A stretch of 64,000 nt of DNA from Austropuccinia psidii (GCA_023105745.1 JALGQZ010000008.1:19467866-19531865); one strand, 5' to 3'. Positions 47,306 through 58,870 are shown, counted from the stretch's first letter. The notes: a model not told the origin generated them from the letters alone. Made by a program: numbers and translations.

Positions 47306-49110
47306 TGTGAGCCTTAGAGGTATTTTCAGATACCCAAAAGACCACACATAATAAAACAATATACAATTATAAGTAAAATAAACTAATCTATATTATCAAA
47401 ACAAAAATTAAAATATAAATATAAATTCATACACAAAAATTAAAATTTAATGATAATTTAAAAATAAAATTACATTGAAATTCAAATTTGTGAAAACACA
47501 TTTTTACTTGAAAAAATTAAGTAAAAATGAATTTTCAACCAAAATACCAAAATTAAAATATTTTTGGAAAAAATTTAAATAAAAGTTATTATAACTTTTT
47601 ATCCTAGAAATAAAAATGTGAGAATTATTTCACCATTGGACTCCTCATAAAAAATAAGGTGTGGTCACCTCTGGGTAAAATTTCTGTAGCTCAAGTCTAA
47701 ATAAGCTTAAATTAAGTTTTTAGTATTTTCCGTACAAAGGTTGAGCACCTCAACACCCTAACCTAATCAGAATCACATGTGGTGTTAACCATCAATTTTT
47801 GTGTTAAAATTGAGGTGTTGTGTGTAGTTTAGAAGTTATGAGGAATTGAAGTATTTTTGATTGAAATGTCAAAATGCACGCATGTATTACATAAGTGAAG
47901 TTTAATTTAAATATGAGGTGTCAATTATTACAGTTGTGTACTGTAAAAACTCAATTCAATTACATATCTAAATTATAAGTATATTACATGATGAGGAATT
48001 AAAAGAAAAAATAAATTGGAAAGATCAATTCTGAGGGACAAAAGGAATCTTTCTCCAAGGGGGAGCAAGATCCCCAAATCCCTTTCTGACAGGTGTAAAA
48101 TTTCAAAATTAATGCAAACTTTCATCACTTTTGTCCTGGAGTTGAGTCACAGGGTCTGTGTCTCAATTTATTATGAGGCTTGGATACCAACCAGGGCATT
48201 TTTAACTGTTTCCAAGAGGGTAAAACTACCCTTAAGATAAAACAAACATTGTAAAAGCAGATTTTACTAGCTTTGAAGTCTCTTACACACATTATGACAT
48301 GTTTTCAAAGCTTAAGATGATTTATTACTATAGCAATGGCTGATTTGAGGGTCCAAAATGGCTAAAACCAGCCCTTTTTGGTCTAAACCAGGGTTCAATG
48401 ATTCTATAATTGGCTTTTCTGTTGTCTGAGTGTTTTCCACGACTGACAAGAGCATATTTCACTTTTGGAGTGAGAAAATTGATGGCTATAAAAAACTGTC
48501 TTATTTGCCCCACTTTTCTCTTCATATTAAAATCTTTTCCTTTTATAATTAGTTTAAACACTGTTAAACCAATAAATAAAAGATTTCAACCACCCTTTTT
48601 ATATAATTTCAAACCTTTTAACCACCTTAAAAAATGATTATAATCATTGTTTGTAAGTATTATAGTCATTTTTACCCCTTGAACCACCCCATAAGTGAAT
48701 TAAAGCATCTTTCATCACCGTTAGCTTTGTCACTTTGTTTCCAAATTCACTCTGGTCACTTTTGGGTGTTTTTTATCTTTAATCATCTTTTCAAAGACTC
48801 TGTTCTTCTATTAATTTCCTGCAGTCCTTTTCTCAATTAATTCCAATTGAAATTGCTCTTGAAGAAATTTCTTTTGTAGCCTTAAATAACTCTTGTAGAG
48901 TATTTTTGGATGGATTTTTATTGTTGGTAAAACAATAAATCTTTATAATATTATTCTTTTATACTTATAAAGGTAAAATTAATAAAACTGGCATTTTTTC
49001 TTTTAAAAATCTCATTTCATACTATCTTGAATCAATTTTTACCTTAAACAAATTTTGAGGACAGGAAAAGTACTTGAGTTTTATTCAAAGCTTCATATCC
49101 ACCCCTTACA
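47306..49110 (+). repeat. 3' LTR of Ty3-B
   Basis: Begins TGTGAGCCTTAGAGG and ends ATCCACCCCTTACA. Partner of 36275-38078; the same TATA offset is kept. Followed by AATTC and the second half of the Harbinger transposase. Confidence 0.93.
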
Positions 49111-49525
49111 AATTCTATGAGAAATATCAGTACTTACTAGCTAACTAAGCATATTTCAGCTCTCTTTTGGTTGCTACAGCTTACAAGGGAGTTATGGCAC
49201 AGAATTAAGACAGCTGTACTTTCAATTACTTTCTAGAAAAATCAAGGGTCATAATTGAGAATGTGATGGGTATCTTGAAGGGGAAATGTTTTTCTCTAAG
49301 AGAAATTCAAAATTAAATGAAGGATAATCAAGAAATCCAATACTTTGTTAGTTGGGTCATTTCTTTTACCATTTTACATAATATGTTGGCATGCTTTGGG
49401 GATGAATGGTCAGATTTATAAAAAGATGATGATCCGCCACAAGAAGAGAATCTTTACAATAAGGACAATGAGGAATATCTTTTGAATATTTTTGAGAGAA
49501 TTAAATGTATCACTTTGGAATGAAA
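49111..49525 (+). pseudogene. Harbinger transposase, C-terminal half
   Basis: Continues the frame of 36274: YEKYQYLLAN, stop, AYFSSLLVATAYKGV, then FNYFLEKSRVIIENVMGILK with the catalytic Glu of the DDE_Tnp_4 triad (family text like RVRIENAIGILK), CFSLREIQ, and YFVSWVISFTILHNMLACFG, DEWSDL. Joining the two halves gives IHQIF-YEKYQYLL with no lost residues once one TATTC/AATTC copy is removed. Stops replace a few codons. It ends near 49525, shortly before the convergent partner gene. Confidence 0.8.
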
Positions 49526-49699
49526 AGATAATAAATTGTGAATTTCATCATGAAAACCTACTTATGTACTAAATATCAATACCTAAAACAGAGAGGATAC
49601 ATTATTGATAAAATGAAACTATTTATAATTATGACTTTTTAGCTCTCTCTTGGTCCTGCTTATTTCTTCCCAAGTAACTATTGACTTTTGAATTAATTT

Positions 49700-51011
49700 T
49701 GGTAGGTGTCATTTTTAAAATTTTCTCACCTACATTAAATAATTCATGGTTGATTTGAAAAGAACATTTGAAATGAGAAATCTCTTTATTATTGACAATT
49801 TATGGAATATGGTTTGTCTTATTGTGAACTATTGATGAATTCTTCCAATGAATTTCCATTATTCCAGGGTTTTTTGAAAAATCAATCTCCATTTTTGATT
49901 TGGGGAAGTGAAAGCCTGGTCCAGTTGGAAGTAGATGAAAATTGTTTTTGGACACAAAAGAAAATATACCATAAGTCCAGGTATTGATATCATTTAAATC
50001 TTTATGTGGCTTATTGAAAAATTCATCTTGAGTGAATTTGACATTGGTAAAAGATTTTCATTCTTGTTTTTTATTTGCCAAAGTCCATTTGTGTGACTGA
50101 AATTTGGTAATTTGGAATCTTAAATCAATTCTTTATTTTCATATGCTGCTAATTTATAAAATTGACAAATTCTATAATGAATTAAATCTTCATATTGTTC
50201 AGGTTTTGATCATTGAATATTATCTTTTTCAATTTCATGAAGTGTCGAACCAGGTTTTTGGGAGTAAACACCTATAAGTATCTAAATTAATTAGTAATTA
50301 TTAAAATAAAAAGTGAAAAAACCCTTCAGATTTTCCAGAATCAGAACCTTGACAAAAGCCAATGCCTTTCATAATTCCCCTTAGTATATACTTATTTGTT
50401 TTCATTTCTTGCCTATGTTGGGATGAGCTTATTAAAGTAAAAATAAGGTTTTTTAAGATGTGAGAGTTTCCAGAAGAATTTTCAAATGGGGTTATTTCTT
50501 CAATGAAAACAGTTAACAAAAGCTTCTTGATTTTATTAATTATTACATAAGGATGGGTCAGAGTGTTTACTGACAGAAGTTTAAACCATGTGGCATTGGC
50601 TGCTTTCTTATCAATGGAGATGTATGAGATGTTCTTATATGATCTTCTGTAATGGCCAATTTATGACATCATCTGTTTCAAATCATGGATATGTTGTTTT
50701 TGGCTTTGTGTAAGTTTTTTTGTATGATTTTCTTCTGTATTATCAACCTCATTATGTTCTATAATATGACTTTCATCATCCTTCAAACCACTCTGATGAT
50801 GTACTGAATATGGTTGAGTCCTAACCATGACATCATAATATTGTTGAGAGAGAGGGATAGCAGGAGTTTTTTTTAGAAATAGTAATGATGAAGGAAGGGA
50901 ATCTGTATTGAATGATATTGCAAAAAAAAACCTATAAATAATCCACCCTATATTAAAAAACAAATAAAAGGTTGAAAAAATAAAAAAATTAAACACAGAA
51001 ATAAGCATCAT
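49700..51011 (-). pseudogene. Harbinger partner gene, C-terminal half
   Basis: Minus-strand reading from 51011: SLPSSLLFLKKTPAIPLSQQ, YYDVMVRTQPYSVHHQSGLK, DDESHIIEHNEVDNTEENHT, KLTQSQKQHIHDLKQMM, a TAA, then ISYISIDKKAANATWFKL, and the open piece 50519-50301 (FIEEITPFENSSGNSHILKN). Further coding-like text (PGSTLHEIEKDNIQ, PEQYEDLIHYRICQFYKLAA) continues to about 50000. It is on the strand opposite to the transposase and converges on it, and the Myb/SANT-like start lies at 58200-57240, so I infer one gene split by the LTR C block. No domain is recognised in this half. Confidence 0.5.
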
Positions 51012-51276
51012 TATATATCATCATAGACAAATAAAAAAATTAAAAAAAAAAACAAGAATCATAATTTATCATCATAAAAAAATAAAAAAATAAAAACACA
51101 GCATTGAAGTCATAATCATAAATAAATAAAAAACTCATGATGATTAGTCATTATAATGAAGAAATAAAAAAATACACATTATCAGCTATCATCATCAGGA
51201 AAAAAAATAAAAAAAATCAGGATGCTAAATCATTATCATCAATAAATTGAAAAAAGGCATGATTAGTCATTATCAT
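51012..51276. repeat. Degenerate ATCATCAT/AAATAAAAAA minisatellite, left part
   Basis: Loose repeats of TCATTATCATCATAA and AAATAAAAAAATAAAA units. The array resumes at 53445, so LTR C was inserted into it. Confidence 0.6.
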
Positions 51277-53439
51277 TGTAAGGTTTTTCTATGAAAATCT
51301 TGATAATAGTTACAATATCAAGAGTACTATGACTGTCCTCAATAGAAAAATATAATATAATAAAATATTATAGCCACAAATTTAAATATAATTATTATAA
51401 ATAATTATATAAAGAATTAATTTAATTATTATTATATAAAATAACAAAAAAAAAATAATTATAATAACTTATAATTATTCTATTATTGTTATATTCACTG
51501 ACAAATATAACAATAAGAAGTGTAAATTTCTTAATTGGACAATTACACGTGGAAAATATAAATTTTTAACCACTTATAAATAATATATAAATGTTATTTA
51601 TATAAAATTAAAGCACACACTGTGCAGAAATAATTCTTATAGAAAAATTCTATATAAAAAAACTAATAGTAGATAAAAAAAGATGTAGAATTTTAGAGAA
51701 AACTTACTTATAATATAAACTGAATACAACAAGTTAAACAGCAACAGTTATTATATTAAATAATTATTATAATTTGGAAACACACCAAAAATCAATATTT
51801 TCAAAGATAAAACAACTTTTTATAATAAAAATTATTATTAAAGAGTTTTGAGAGGAATTTGTGGATTTCAAAAGATATTTTAAAGACAAGAATTAAATAA
51901 AATAAGATATATTATAGGTGATTACAACAAAGATCTAATTTCTATGATTTGAATTCTTTAATTTAGGATTTATAAAGAATGAAATACTTAAGAAATACTT
52001 TAATAATAAGATTTTATATATAATAAAGCTTTGCCTGTTTAAATGTCTAACATGATTGGATTGATAATTGATGATGGACAAAAACAGTGATGAAAAGACT
52101 CTTTTTATGTCTACAGAGCAGCTCTCATGATTCATAATGGATTTAAAGGGAGTTCTCAGGTCAAAACTGAAAAACCATGCTTAAAATAAGGTTCTTAACT
52201 TAAGGTAACTTTTTTTTAATTCTAACTTAAAGTTACCAGTGTTATTCTCAACTCCAAGTGACTTTAATCCTCATTTAGGTTAATTATTTTAATTTTTAAT
52301 ATTAAATAAGTTTATTTATATTGAAGCTCATCACATGAACAATTTAAAAATAAAGTTTCAAGCAGAAATCTCTTAAACTCAATATTGAATTAATTTTCAA
52401 AGAAATCTTAATTTTATATAAGTATAATTAAAAGAGTAAATTTCCAGGCTTATTACCCAGGAATCCTATTTATAAAATAAATATATAAAATTTGATTTAT
52501 ATATAGATAATATTAAATTGTAAGCTGTGTGAAATTTCCAAGCAAATCCATTAATAATTGGATTTTAAATAAATTTTTGAAGTTATTACTATTTTTCCAT
52601 GTAAAATAGCAATACACACCAAACCTTAACTTTTAATAAGGCTTTAATGCTTGTAATCTTAAAGCTTTAAGCTTATTTAAGCTTTTACAGGTCTCAAAAC
52701 TTTAATATCAAGCCTTAATATTGGGAATCACCCTTTGGCAGCTTGAAATTCCTGTCCAAATTGGGTTAAAACCAGTTTAAACCTTAAGGTTGGATCAAAG
52801 TCTAATCTTAAAGCTTAAATAAGCTTTAAAATCCTCCAATACAGGTGGAAAATCTTAATTTAATCCTTGCAGATCCAAAAAGTTGGGTACCCCGGCTCTG
52901 TTTGGTCTTTTTCCTTTGTCCCACCTTTTTGCATGGATTTTGCCCTTTTATTTATTTAAAGCCATACTATGGCCTTAAACCCTTTTAAATTGAGCTCACA
53001 CAGGATTTACATTCTGTATGGAAAATCCTCAGCCAATTTAGTAAATATACACAACACCTCAATTTTAACTAAAATTTTGGTAAGTTTGCATAAACCTTAT
53101 GCAATTTTAAGTTTAAGCTTATTTAAGCTTAAATTTAACAATTTTTAAAAAAATGTTAAAAAAGCTACCTTAGTACTGTGAGATTATTAAAGCTTCCAAT
53201 AACATAAGAAATAAGCTTTTTTGGGTATAATACCCTATGGGTGTACCCTAGGTCATTTTTGGTGTAGAATCCAAAAATGACATGCTATTTATAGCTTTGT
53301 TTATCCAAAAAAAGTTATACTTAATTTTTATTATTTTTTATTTCGAATTCAATTAAAAAGTCTGTTGAAGACTAAATCAACTGTATATAAAGTCATTTGT
53401 GGCCTTATGGGTATGTTATACATACCTCACAGGCTCAAA
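51277..53439 (-). repeat. Solo LTR C
   Basis: The minus strand starts TTTGAGCCTGTGAGGTATG (53439) and ends ...AAAACCTTACA (51277), so termini are of the TGTGAGCC...CCTTACA type. Flanked by ATCAT on both sides (51272-51276 and 53440-53444), with the caveat that the target is an ATCAT-rich repeat. It shares the AAAATTGAGGTGTTGTGT box with the Ty3-B LTR, and its last ~250 bp resemble LTR E. No genes inside. Minor open frames are ignored. Confidence 0.7.
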
Positions 53440-53444
53440 ATCAT

Positions 53445-53807
53445 CAAGGAATTAAAAAATAAAATAATAACACTATCATTGTTATTATGAGTCATTATCA
53501 TGAAAAATGAAGAAAAAACAAATAATCATAATTTAATCATCTATGATGAATGATGAAAACTAATAAAAAAATAAAAAAGGATTAATAACCCAATTGAGGG
53601 CTATGGTGATTTAAGTTTGAAAATAAACCAATTGATTCTGAATAAATGAAGTAAGTGTCCCAAATTTATTCTTGATTAATTTGGAGAGATTTGGAAGGCT
53701 GAATTCCTAGATCCTCCTAGTATGATATTTTGGAGGTTCTAAGTGGGATTAAGGGGGCATTGGTGGGTGGGTGGTGTTTTTGAGGTGGAAAGGCTGGTGG
53801 GTAATGG
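53445..53807. repeat. Minisatellite, right part, and unassigned flank
   Basis: 53445-53580 continues the ATCATTATCATGA/AAAATAAAAAA repeat. 53581-53807 ends in a G-rich stretch (GTGGGTGGGTGG near 53763-53775) that I cannot assign. Confidence 0.45.
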
Positions 53808-54002
53808 GTGACTGGTGGCTTGAAGCTGGAAGAGGTGTATGCGAGGTGGATAGATGATGATTATGCTTTTGTGGAGGTGATATCTGAGCAAATTATAATG
53901 AGGATCAAGACAAAAAAATCACCTTATGAACTTTTTTTAATGAATATGAGACAAATGCAAAAACACAGAGTTGGATATCTAAAAAAAATTAAATCAGTTT
54001 GA
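53808..54002 (+). pseudogene. Short coding-like ORF, possibly an integrase remnant
   Basis: A 64-codon ORF with LEEVYARWIDDDYAFVEVIS and MRIKTKKSPYELFLMNMRQM. The KKSPYELF word resembles the TGKSPYELVYG motif of Ty3 integrase C-terminal regions, but nothing else supports this. It may equally be an unrelated transposon fragment. Neighbours are repeats only. Confidence 0.25.
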
Positions 54003-54089
54003 GTGAGAATTTTCTGAGTGAAAAAATTAAAAGAATAAATTTTTTTTATTCAAAGGAACCTGTATTAATTGAATTGATTATGAAAAAAA

Positions 54090-54341
54090 ATGAAAATCAA
54101 AATAAGAGGGAGAAATGAAATTGAATTTGAAAAACAAAATTCAAAAAAAACAAAAATTAAAATAAGAGGGAGAAATGAAGTTGAATTTAAAAAAAGAATT
54201 GAAAAAAAAATTGAAACTGAAATAAGAGGGAGAAACAAAATTGAATTTGAAAAAGAAAAAAATTATTCTTTGGAAAATAAAAGATCAGTTCAAAAGTTTC
54301 AAAAGTTTCAATTTCAAAAAAGAAATAAATTCCAATTATGA
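54090..54341 (+). repeat. 60-bp in-frame tandem repeat (20-aa units)
   Basis: Three units spaced exactly 60 bp (AATAAGAGGGAGAAA at 54101, 54161, 54221) inside an 83-codon open frame, each encoding a version of KIKIRGRNEIEFEK. The period is a multiple of three and the frame is kept. Whether it is translated is unknown; no start context or partner is evident. Confidence 0.8.
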
Positions 54342-54872
54342 AATAAAAGTTAAAATTTATAATTTGAGCCACAATTCTGCATGAAAATTATTTTCATTTG
54401 TCAAAACACCCAATTCAAAATAAACACACCTCAAAAATTCCCCCTGATGAACAGTGATTAAAACTGTGTTATTCCATACCTTTTTACCAGTTTCAAGAAA
54501 TTTTTTGAAAATTGAAAGTTTGAAAATCAAGATCACAATAAATAATTCAGGAAATCACCACTCAAAAGACATGATTCAAAATCACATACACCCAGGAACA
54601 ACCTAAATAGTAGGGAGGAATGGAAGAATTTAGCATTCAGAATAGAAATAACCAACATATCTCTACAATTAAATAGATAATAGGGGAATCCAATCTTATG
54701 GAATTATACAAGAAAACCTACATATAAGCCTTACATAATCAACAATGGGTTTAATACATACAGAAACTCAAAGCTACATGGGAAGAGTAACATTGTAACA
54801 TTATACCCACTCTAAATCCATCAGGAAGATTATATTACTAAAAATCTAATACATCAAAAAACAATAATACAG
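54342..54872. other. Unassigned sequence
   Basis: AT-rich; no coding text or repeat boundary seen. Confidence 0.35.
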
Positions 54873-54962
54873 TTCATGTGACACAAGGATCATCTGACAG
54901 TATCAAATTGATCAAAACAAATACATTTCATGTGACACAAGGATCATCTGACAGTATCAAAT
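54873..54962. repeat. Direct duplication, 54-bp period
   Basis: A 36-bp stretch beginning TTCATGTGACACAAGGATCA is identical at 54873-54908 and 54927-54962. Confidence 0.9.
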
Positions 54963-55716
54963 CCAACTCAATACATAAAAATCCACTAAAGCTTAAAAAT
55001 TACACAACAATACAGGAGCCCAAATAAGACTTATGCAGTCCACATGCATAAGATCTGGACATTACACAGCCACAGGATTATTAAAACTCACCTCAATTGA
55101 AATTCAACTAGCTGAATGCAAGGAAAATACACTAAACTGTAAATTAAACATCAATTATAGTAATCAATAATTAAAACTCAAGAAGATATCCCCACATTAC
55201 ACAGCATGAACACCTGGAACTAAATAAATCTTACAAACAAATTATACATAGGCTTATTCACATGACACCATCTGCATCCCTTACTCACCAGCATTAATTC
55301 CTCAAAGCTGTGTAAAGGAGGAGTCATCTGATACTTCCATCAAAATCCCCACCAAGCAAAAACATCTCAATCTTAATTTTGGCCAAACAAATGGTGAAAA
55401 TATCTCAGTCATATGATACCATTCTTAATTTTACACACTAGCATTAATCTCTCAAGGCTGTGCAAGATTACTAATATAGTGTAACAGATAGGTCATCTGA
55501 ATTTTGTTACAAAAATCTACACCAGAAAAATTATCTCAAGGGCAAGAGTAAACCTTTACATGGAGAGCCCATGGGCACTTCTCACAACATAAAAGGAGGC
55601 CTCTCTCTCTCATTTTCTCCTCTTCTCCCTATGAATGGATGAATCAATCCAATTAATTATATACAAAGAAGGGGAATAATTATTTCATCCCTTACTAGTA
55701 GGTTAATCTAGAAATA

Positions 55717-55754
<38 letters not shown>

Positions 55755-56460
55755 ATCAAATTAATAGTGATTTATATATAGCTGTAGTTAACAGTAGGTC
55801 TTCCTATATTATAGATTCATCTATTAGTAAAATACTCATATTCAACTAAGTATTTATATTATACTCTTCTCACTAGGAGAAAATTCATATTACTATTACT
55901 ATAACCAAATCAATCAAAACAAAATAGACACTAGTAGTTTATAGCTGTTACTATCAGTGTATCTTATTGTCTAATATCATCCCTATTATCATCAATTATT
56001 ACTATTATAAGTAGTAATTAATCTATCAACCTTCACCAGTCTCCTTTTGAACCTATAGTGGTGTTATCATTTATAATTTCTAAATACTTATTAGCTATCA
56101 CTATTATTATTATCACAAATATAGTTAATATATTATCAAAATTAGTTATCAACTACAACTTTTTAAAATCTTAAAAAATATTATTACATATTATCACTTA
56201 TACTAAATATTCTCATATCAAACTATTATCCATTAAACAAAAGAAATAACTTTAACAAAAGAAACAACTTAAAATCACCAATCAGTACTGTTATATATAC
56301 TATTTATTTTACTCAATTATTACTTTATTATCCTAAAAATCACCTCAAGATTTATCTTTTAAAATTATTTTATCTAAATTAGTATTATTATTTTATCATT
56401 AGTCTGGTTATTGGATAGGTCTGATGGAGACTTCTGAAAAGTCTTCTCTATTTGTAAACC
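54963..56460 (+). repeat. LTR-like block F with promoter motif
   Basis: Contains two diverged ~150-bp-spaced copies of AGCATTAATYYCTCAARGCTGTG (about 55290, 55440), a promoter-like ATAAAAGGAGGCCTCTCTCTCT (55590), then an ATT microsatellite. The arrangement resembles the U3-R-U5 of LTR D, but termini could not be fixed. Confidence 0.4.
55715..55753. repeat. (ATT)n microsatellite
   Basis: About 13 uninterrupted ATT units. Confidence 0.95.
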
Positions 56461-57239
56461 CACAATCTTAAATATTGATTTGTGAGCTCTGTAGGGAGAT
56501 TATTTAGTATATTCAGAGGGGCAGCTAAAACACCATTGGCACCCTTGGTTACACGATTATTTCAGCAATTCAAAACTGTTTACCTGTGATTTCGCCCTCA
56601 AGGACTGCCTTATCCAATCCAACACTAAAAGAAGTTCCACAACACCTTTTCATAATCAGCAGAACAGTTCAATTTTAACTTGATATTGAAATTTTTGAAA
56701 TCAACTTTCAGTTATTAATTACTCTTTGGTATCAAAATGAAAGGTGGGATAAAACCTGTGGAATTCATTCCTGTCATAAGCAATTGGTTTATGCAATGAC
56801 CTCAAGTAGGAGTTCATTTATCCTTCCTCAGCACAATTTAATATTTTATATGTTTTATGTATTCATTACCAAAAAAAAATCAAATCATTTATCCCTAATA
56901 AATTATGATGAAACATAATTTCTTATTTATTAATGTCGAAATATTTTCAAGCTTTGCAATTGGCCTGCTCAATGACAATGCTGCTATGGTGAGATCCATC
57001 TGGTACTTATTTTCCTTTAGCTCCAATTCCCAATTCCATTTTTTTTTCACATTCATTTTTCATTTTGTTTTGTTTCTAATAAAAAGTCCATTTTTCATAG
57101 CTTGACCTCTTCTATCATTTATTTTCAATATTACTCACTTTCTCTTCATTCCACCTCTCTTTTTCCCACTCCAAAAAAGAATTATCACTTTCTTCACAGG
57201 TTAAGAGCCATATTTTTTCTCAGTAGGATTTAAAAGAAT
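56461..57239. other. Unassigned; inside the Harbinger element
   Basis: No recognised text. The 66-codon frame at 56905 is Phe-rich and low in complexity, probably fortuitous. Confidence 0.35.
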
Positions 57240-58200
57240 AACAATAGCTCAAAGAATTACCTTTTGCCATGAATCAAGAAAATTTTTATATGTAGGGTCA
57301 AACATATCCAGGACCTTTTCCAAGATCCACTCTTGTCATTCAAGCTGGGGGTAAATTCTTTATTATGCTTTTGTGTCAAATGAGTTATAGATTTACTTGG
57401 CTGGGCCAAGAGTAAATAATCCAAATTTTCTTTTGAAAATATCAGTTTTAAACATACTTAATGATTCATCATGAACATTTTCTGCTTGAGCCAAGTAATC
57501 ATCATTATTAAGCAAAGGATCAATATTGAGAGGTGCTTCCAAGTGATTATTCCCCTTTCAAATTGAAATGAGATTCAATAATGTCAGGTAAAAATAAAAA
57601 GAGATGACAACTTACCTTATTTATTAAAATTTGATTTTCATAATCACCATGTAATCTATCTTTTTCTTGTAAATCATAGCTTTTAATTGGAGTGATATTG
57701 GGCATGTGTCCAAAGAGTGCATTCATTATAACATAGCAAGGACACATAATTTCAATCTTTTAACTAATTGATTTGATACTTTTGCTCTACTATTCTTTGG
57801 TTAGTCCAGCCCCAATTTAATTCTCAATTTTTTTTGCTGCAATATACTTCTTTTTATCTGTTTGCCATTGATCTTGGATGCTGCTTGAGCTAATATTAAG
57901 GAAATGATGTGGTTTTTTTGTCTCAATAGCTATAAGCTGAAACCCATGCTTCTTTGATAAATGTAGATCTCCTATTGAAGCTGATCCACTGGTACCAAAA
58001 CATGACTCAAAATTTGATTTTATTGAAATCCAATTGATTATGGCTAAATAATTTGTATGTATGAAATGACCTGATGGATGAGGAAAACCTGTGGTGATCT
58101 TCATATCTGAGTTTATGTGTTTTTCTTTGGAATGAGGAATTATTATATGGATGAAGAAATATAAATTGATTGTAATCTTCTCAATCTTATTGTCCAAAAT
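57240..58200 (-). pseudogene. Harbinger partner gene, Myb/SANT-like N-terminal half
   Basis: Minus-strand text: GHFIHTNYLAIINWISIKSN, FESCFGTSGSASIGDLHLSK, KKHGFQLIAIETKK, SSIQDQWQTDKKKYIAAKKI, then CPCYVIMNALFGHMPNITPI and ENVHDESLSMFKTDIFKRKF. The pattern (tryptophan in a helix, then a QDQW...Y..AKK helix) is that of Myb/SANT-like DNA-binding proteins that accompany PIF/Harbinger transposases in fungi; they help the transposase bind the ends. A gap near 57600-57560 (LINKVSCHLF... then NNHLEAPLNI) may be an intron or frameshift. It begins about 230 bp inside the right terminal repeat and is transcribed toward the transposase. Confidence 0.55.
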
Positions 58201-58426
58201 GAATTTTGGAAGAATATGTTGTGAAATTATGAATCATGATTTTTTAATACTCATATGGGTTGGTCTTCAAACTGAAATCCCACATTGATGGTATTTGGTG
58301 AACATACCAGGGGACTCAGTTAAACTCCCATGTAGTTTACACATTAAAACCTGGGTTTTAATTTTGGGATTTGGTTTCCAAATCCCATGTTATTCTGAGG
58401 TGGGATTTGGTGACTTTAAAACCCCC

Positions 58427-58870
58427 TATTATTAAATTTTCCATAAGAAAAGATGTTTTCATTGGTTTCCAGATTAAAAGTGTTTAAATTCATAGTAATT
58501 AATACTTGGTTTTCAAATAAATTCAAGAGACCAATCAAGTTACAGTTGAGCTTTGGTATTTTCAAGCAGTCAACCAGGTTTTTATATCTGTTTTTTACAA
58601 TAATTGAAGCTTTCCCCATTCCTTCCACACGAAGCTGACTCATTGGATAACCTGTTGAAATAAATATTTCATCAATTATGGAAACCAAATTGAAAACTTC
58701 TTCTGAATGGAACATATTATTAGTAGCTCCAAAATCTATTACTACTTGAGTAAAATTGTTTTTAGATTGATTCTTCTTCTTATATTTACCAGGAGGAAAA
58801 GGAAAGCATTTGTGTATGAATTTATTTTGGCTAAATAAGAGTAATTGTAATCTTGAAATAATTTAGCAGA
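58427..58870 (-). pseudogene. Ty1/copia protease and pre-integrase fragment
   Basis: Minus-strand text HKCFPFPPGKYKKKN, then VVIDFGATNNMFHSEE (protease D-x-G-A-T-x-x-M-F; family usually DSGAT or DCGAT), FISTGYPMSQLRVEGMGKAS, DCLKIPKLNCNLIGLLNLFE: the copia protease followed by the link toward GAG_pre-integrase. An open stretch of 99 codons (58715-58416) covers most of it; its last three codons are inside Harbinger. The downstream copia integrase lies beyond Harbinger at 33925-35248, same strand, in the expected order. No gag was recognised to the right. Confidence 0.75.

Larger units (their letters stand above)
36275..49110 (+). mobile_element. Ty3-B: complete but dead Ty3/gypsy chromovirus
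   Basis: Two ~1.8-kb LTRs flank gag, protease, RT, RNase H, integrase and a C-terminal chromodomain-like region, in the order that defines Ty3/gypsy. The target duplication is TATTC (36270-36274) and AATTC (49111-49115), 4/5, inside the Harbinger transposase. The interior is interrupted by solo LTRs D1 (41485-42899) and D2 (44766-46180). Stops and catalytic substitutions make it inactive. Confidence 0.93.
35249..58426 (+). mobile_element. PIF/Harbinger transposon, split by nested elements
   Basis: Left end AGGGTTTTTGGCTCCAAATC (35249) and right end (reverse) AGGGGGTTTTAAAGTCACC (58427) form an imperfect inverted repeat, both followed inward by CCAAATCCCA words. Inside are a DDE_Tnp_4-type transposase on plus (35480-36274 plus 49111-49525) and a Myb/SANT-like partner gene on minus (58200-57240 plus 51011-49700). 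Copia coding abuts the right end at 58427. Nested inside are Ty3-B (36275-49110), LTR C (51277-53439) and other repeats. The ends are the least certain part. Confidence 0.65.

Noticed and set aside
51012..51276. CRISPR-like spaced repeats
   Set aside because: Units are degenerate and AT-only, with no constant spacer length; a minisatellite.
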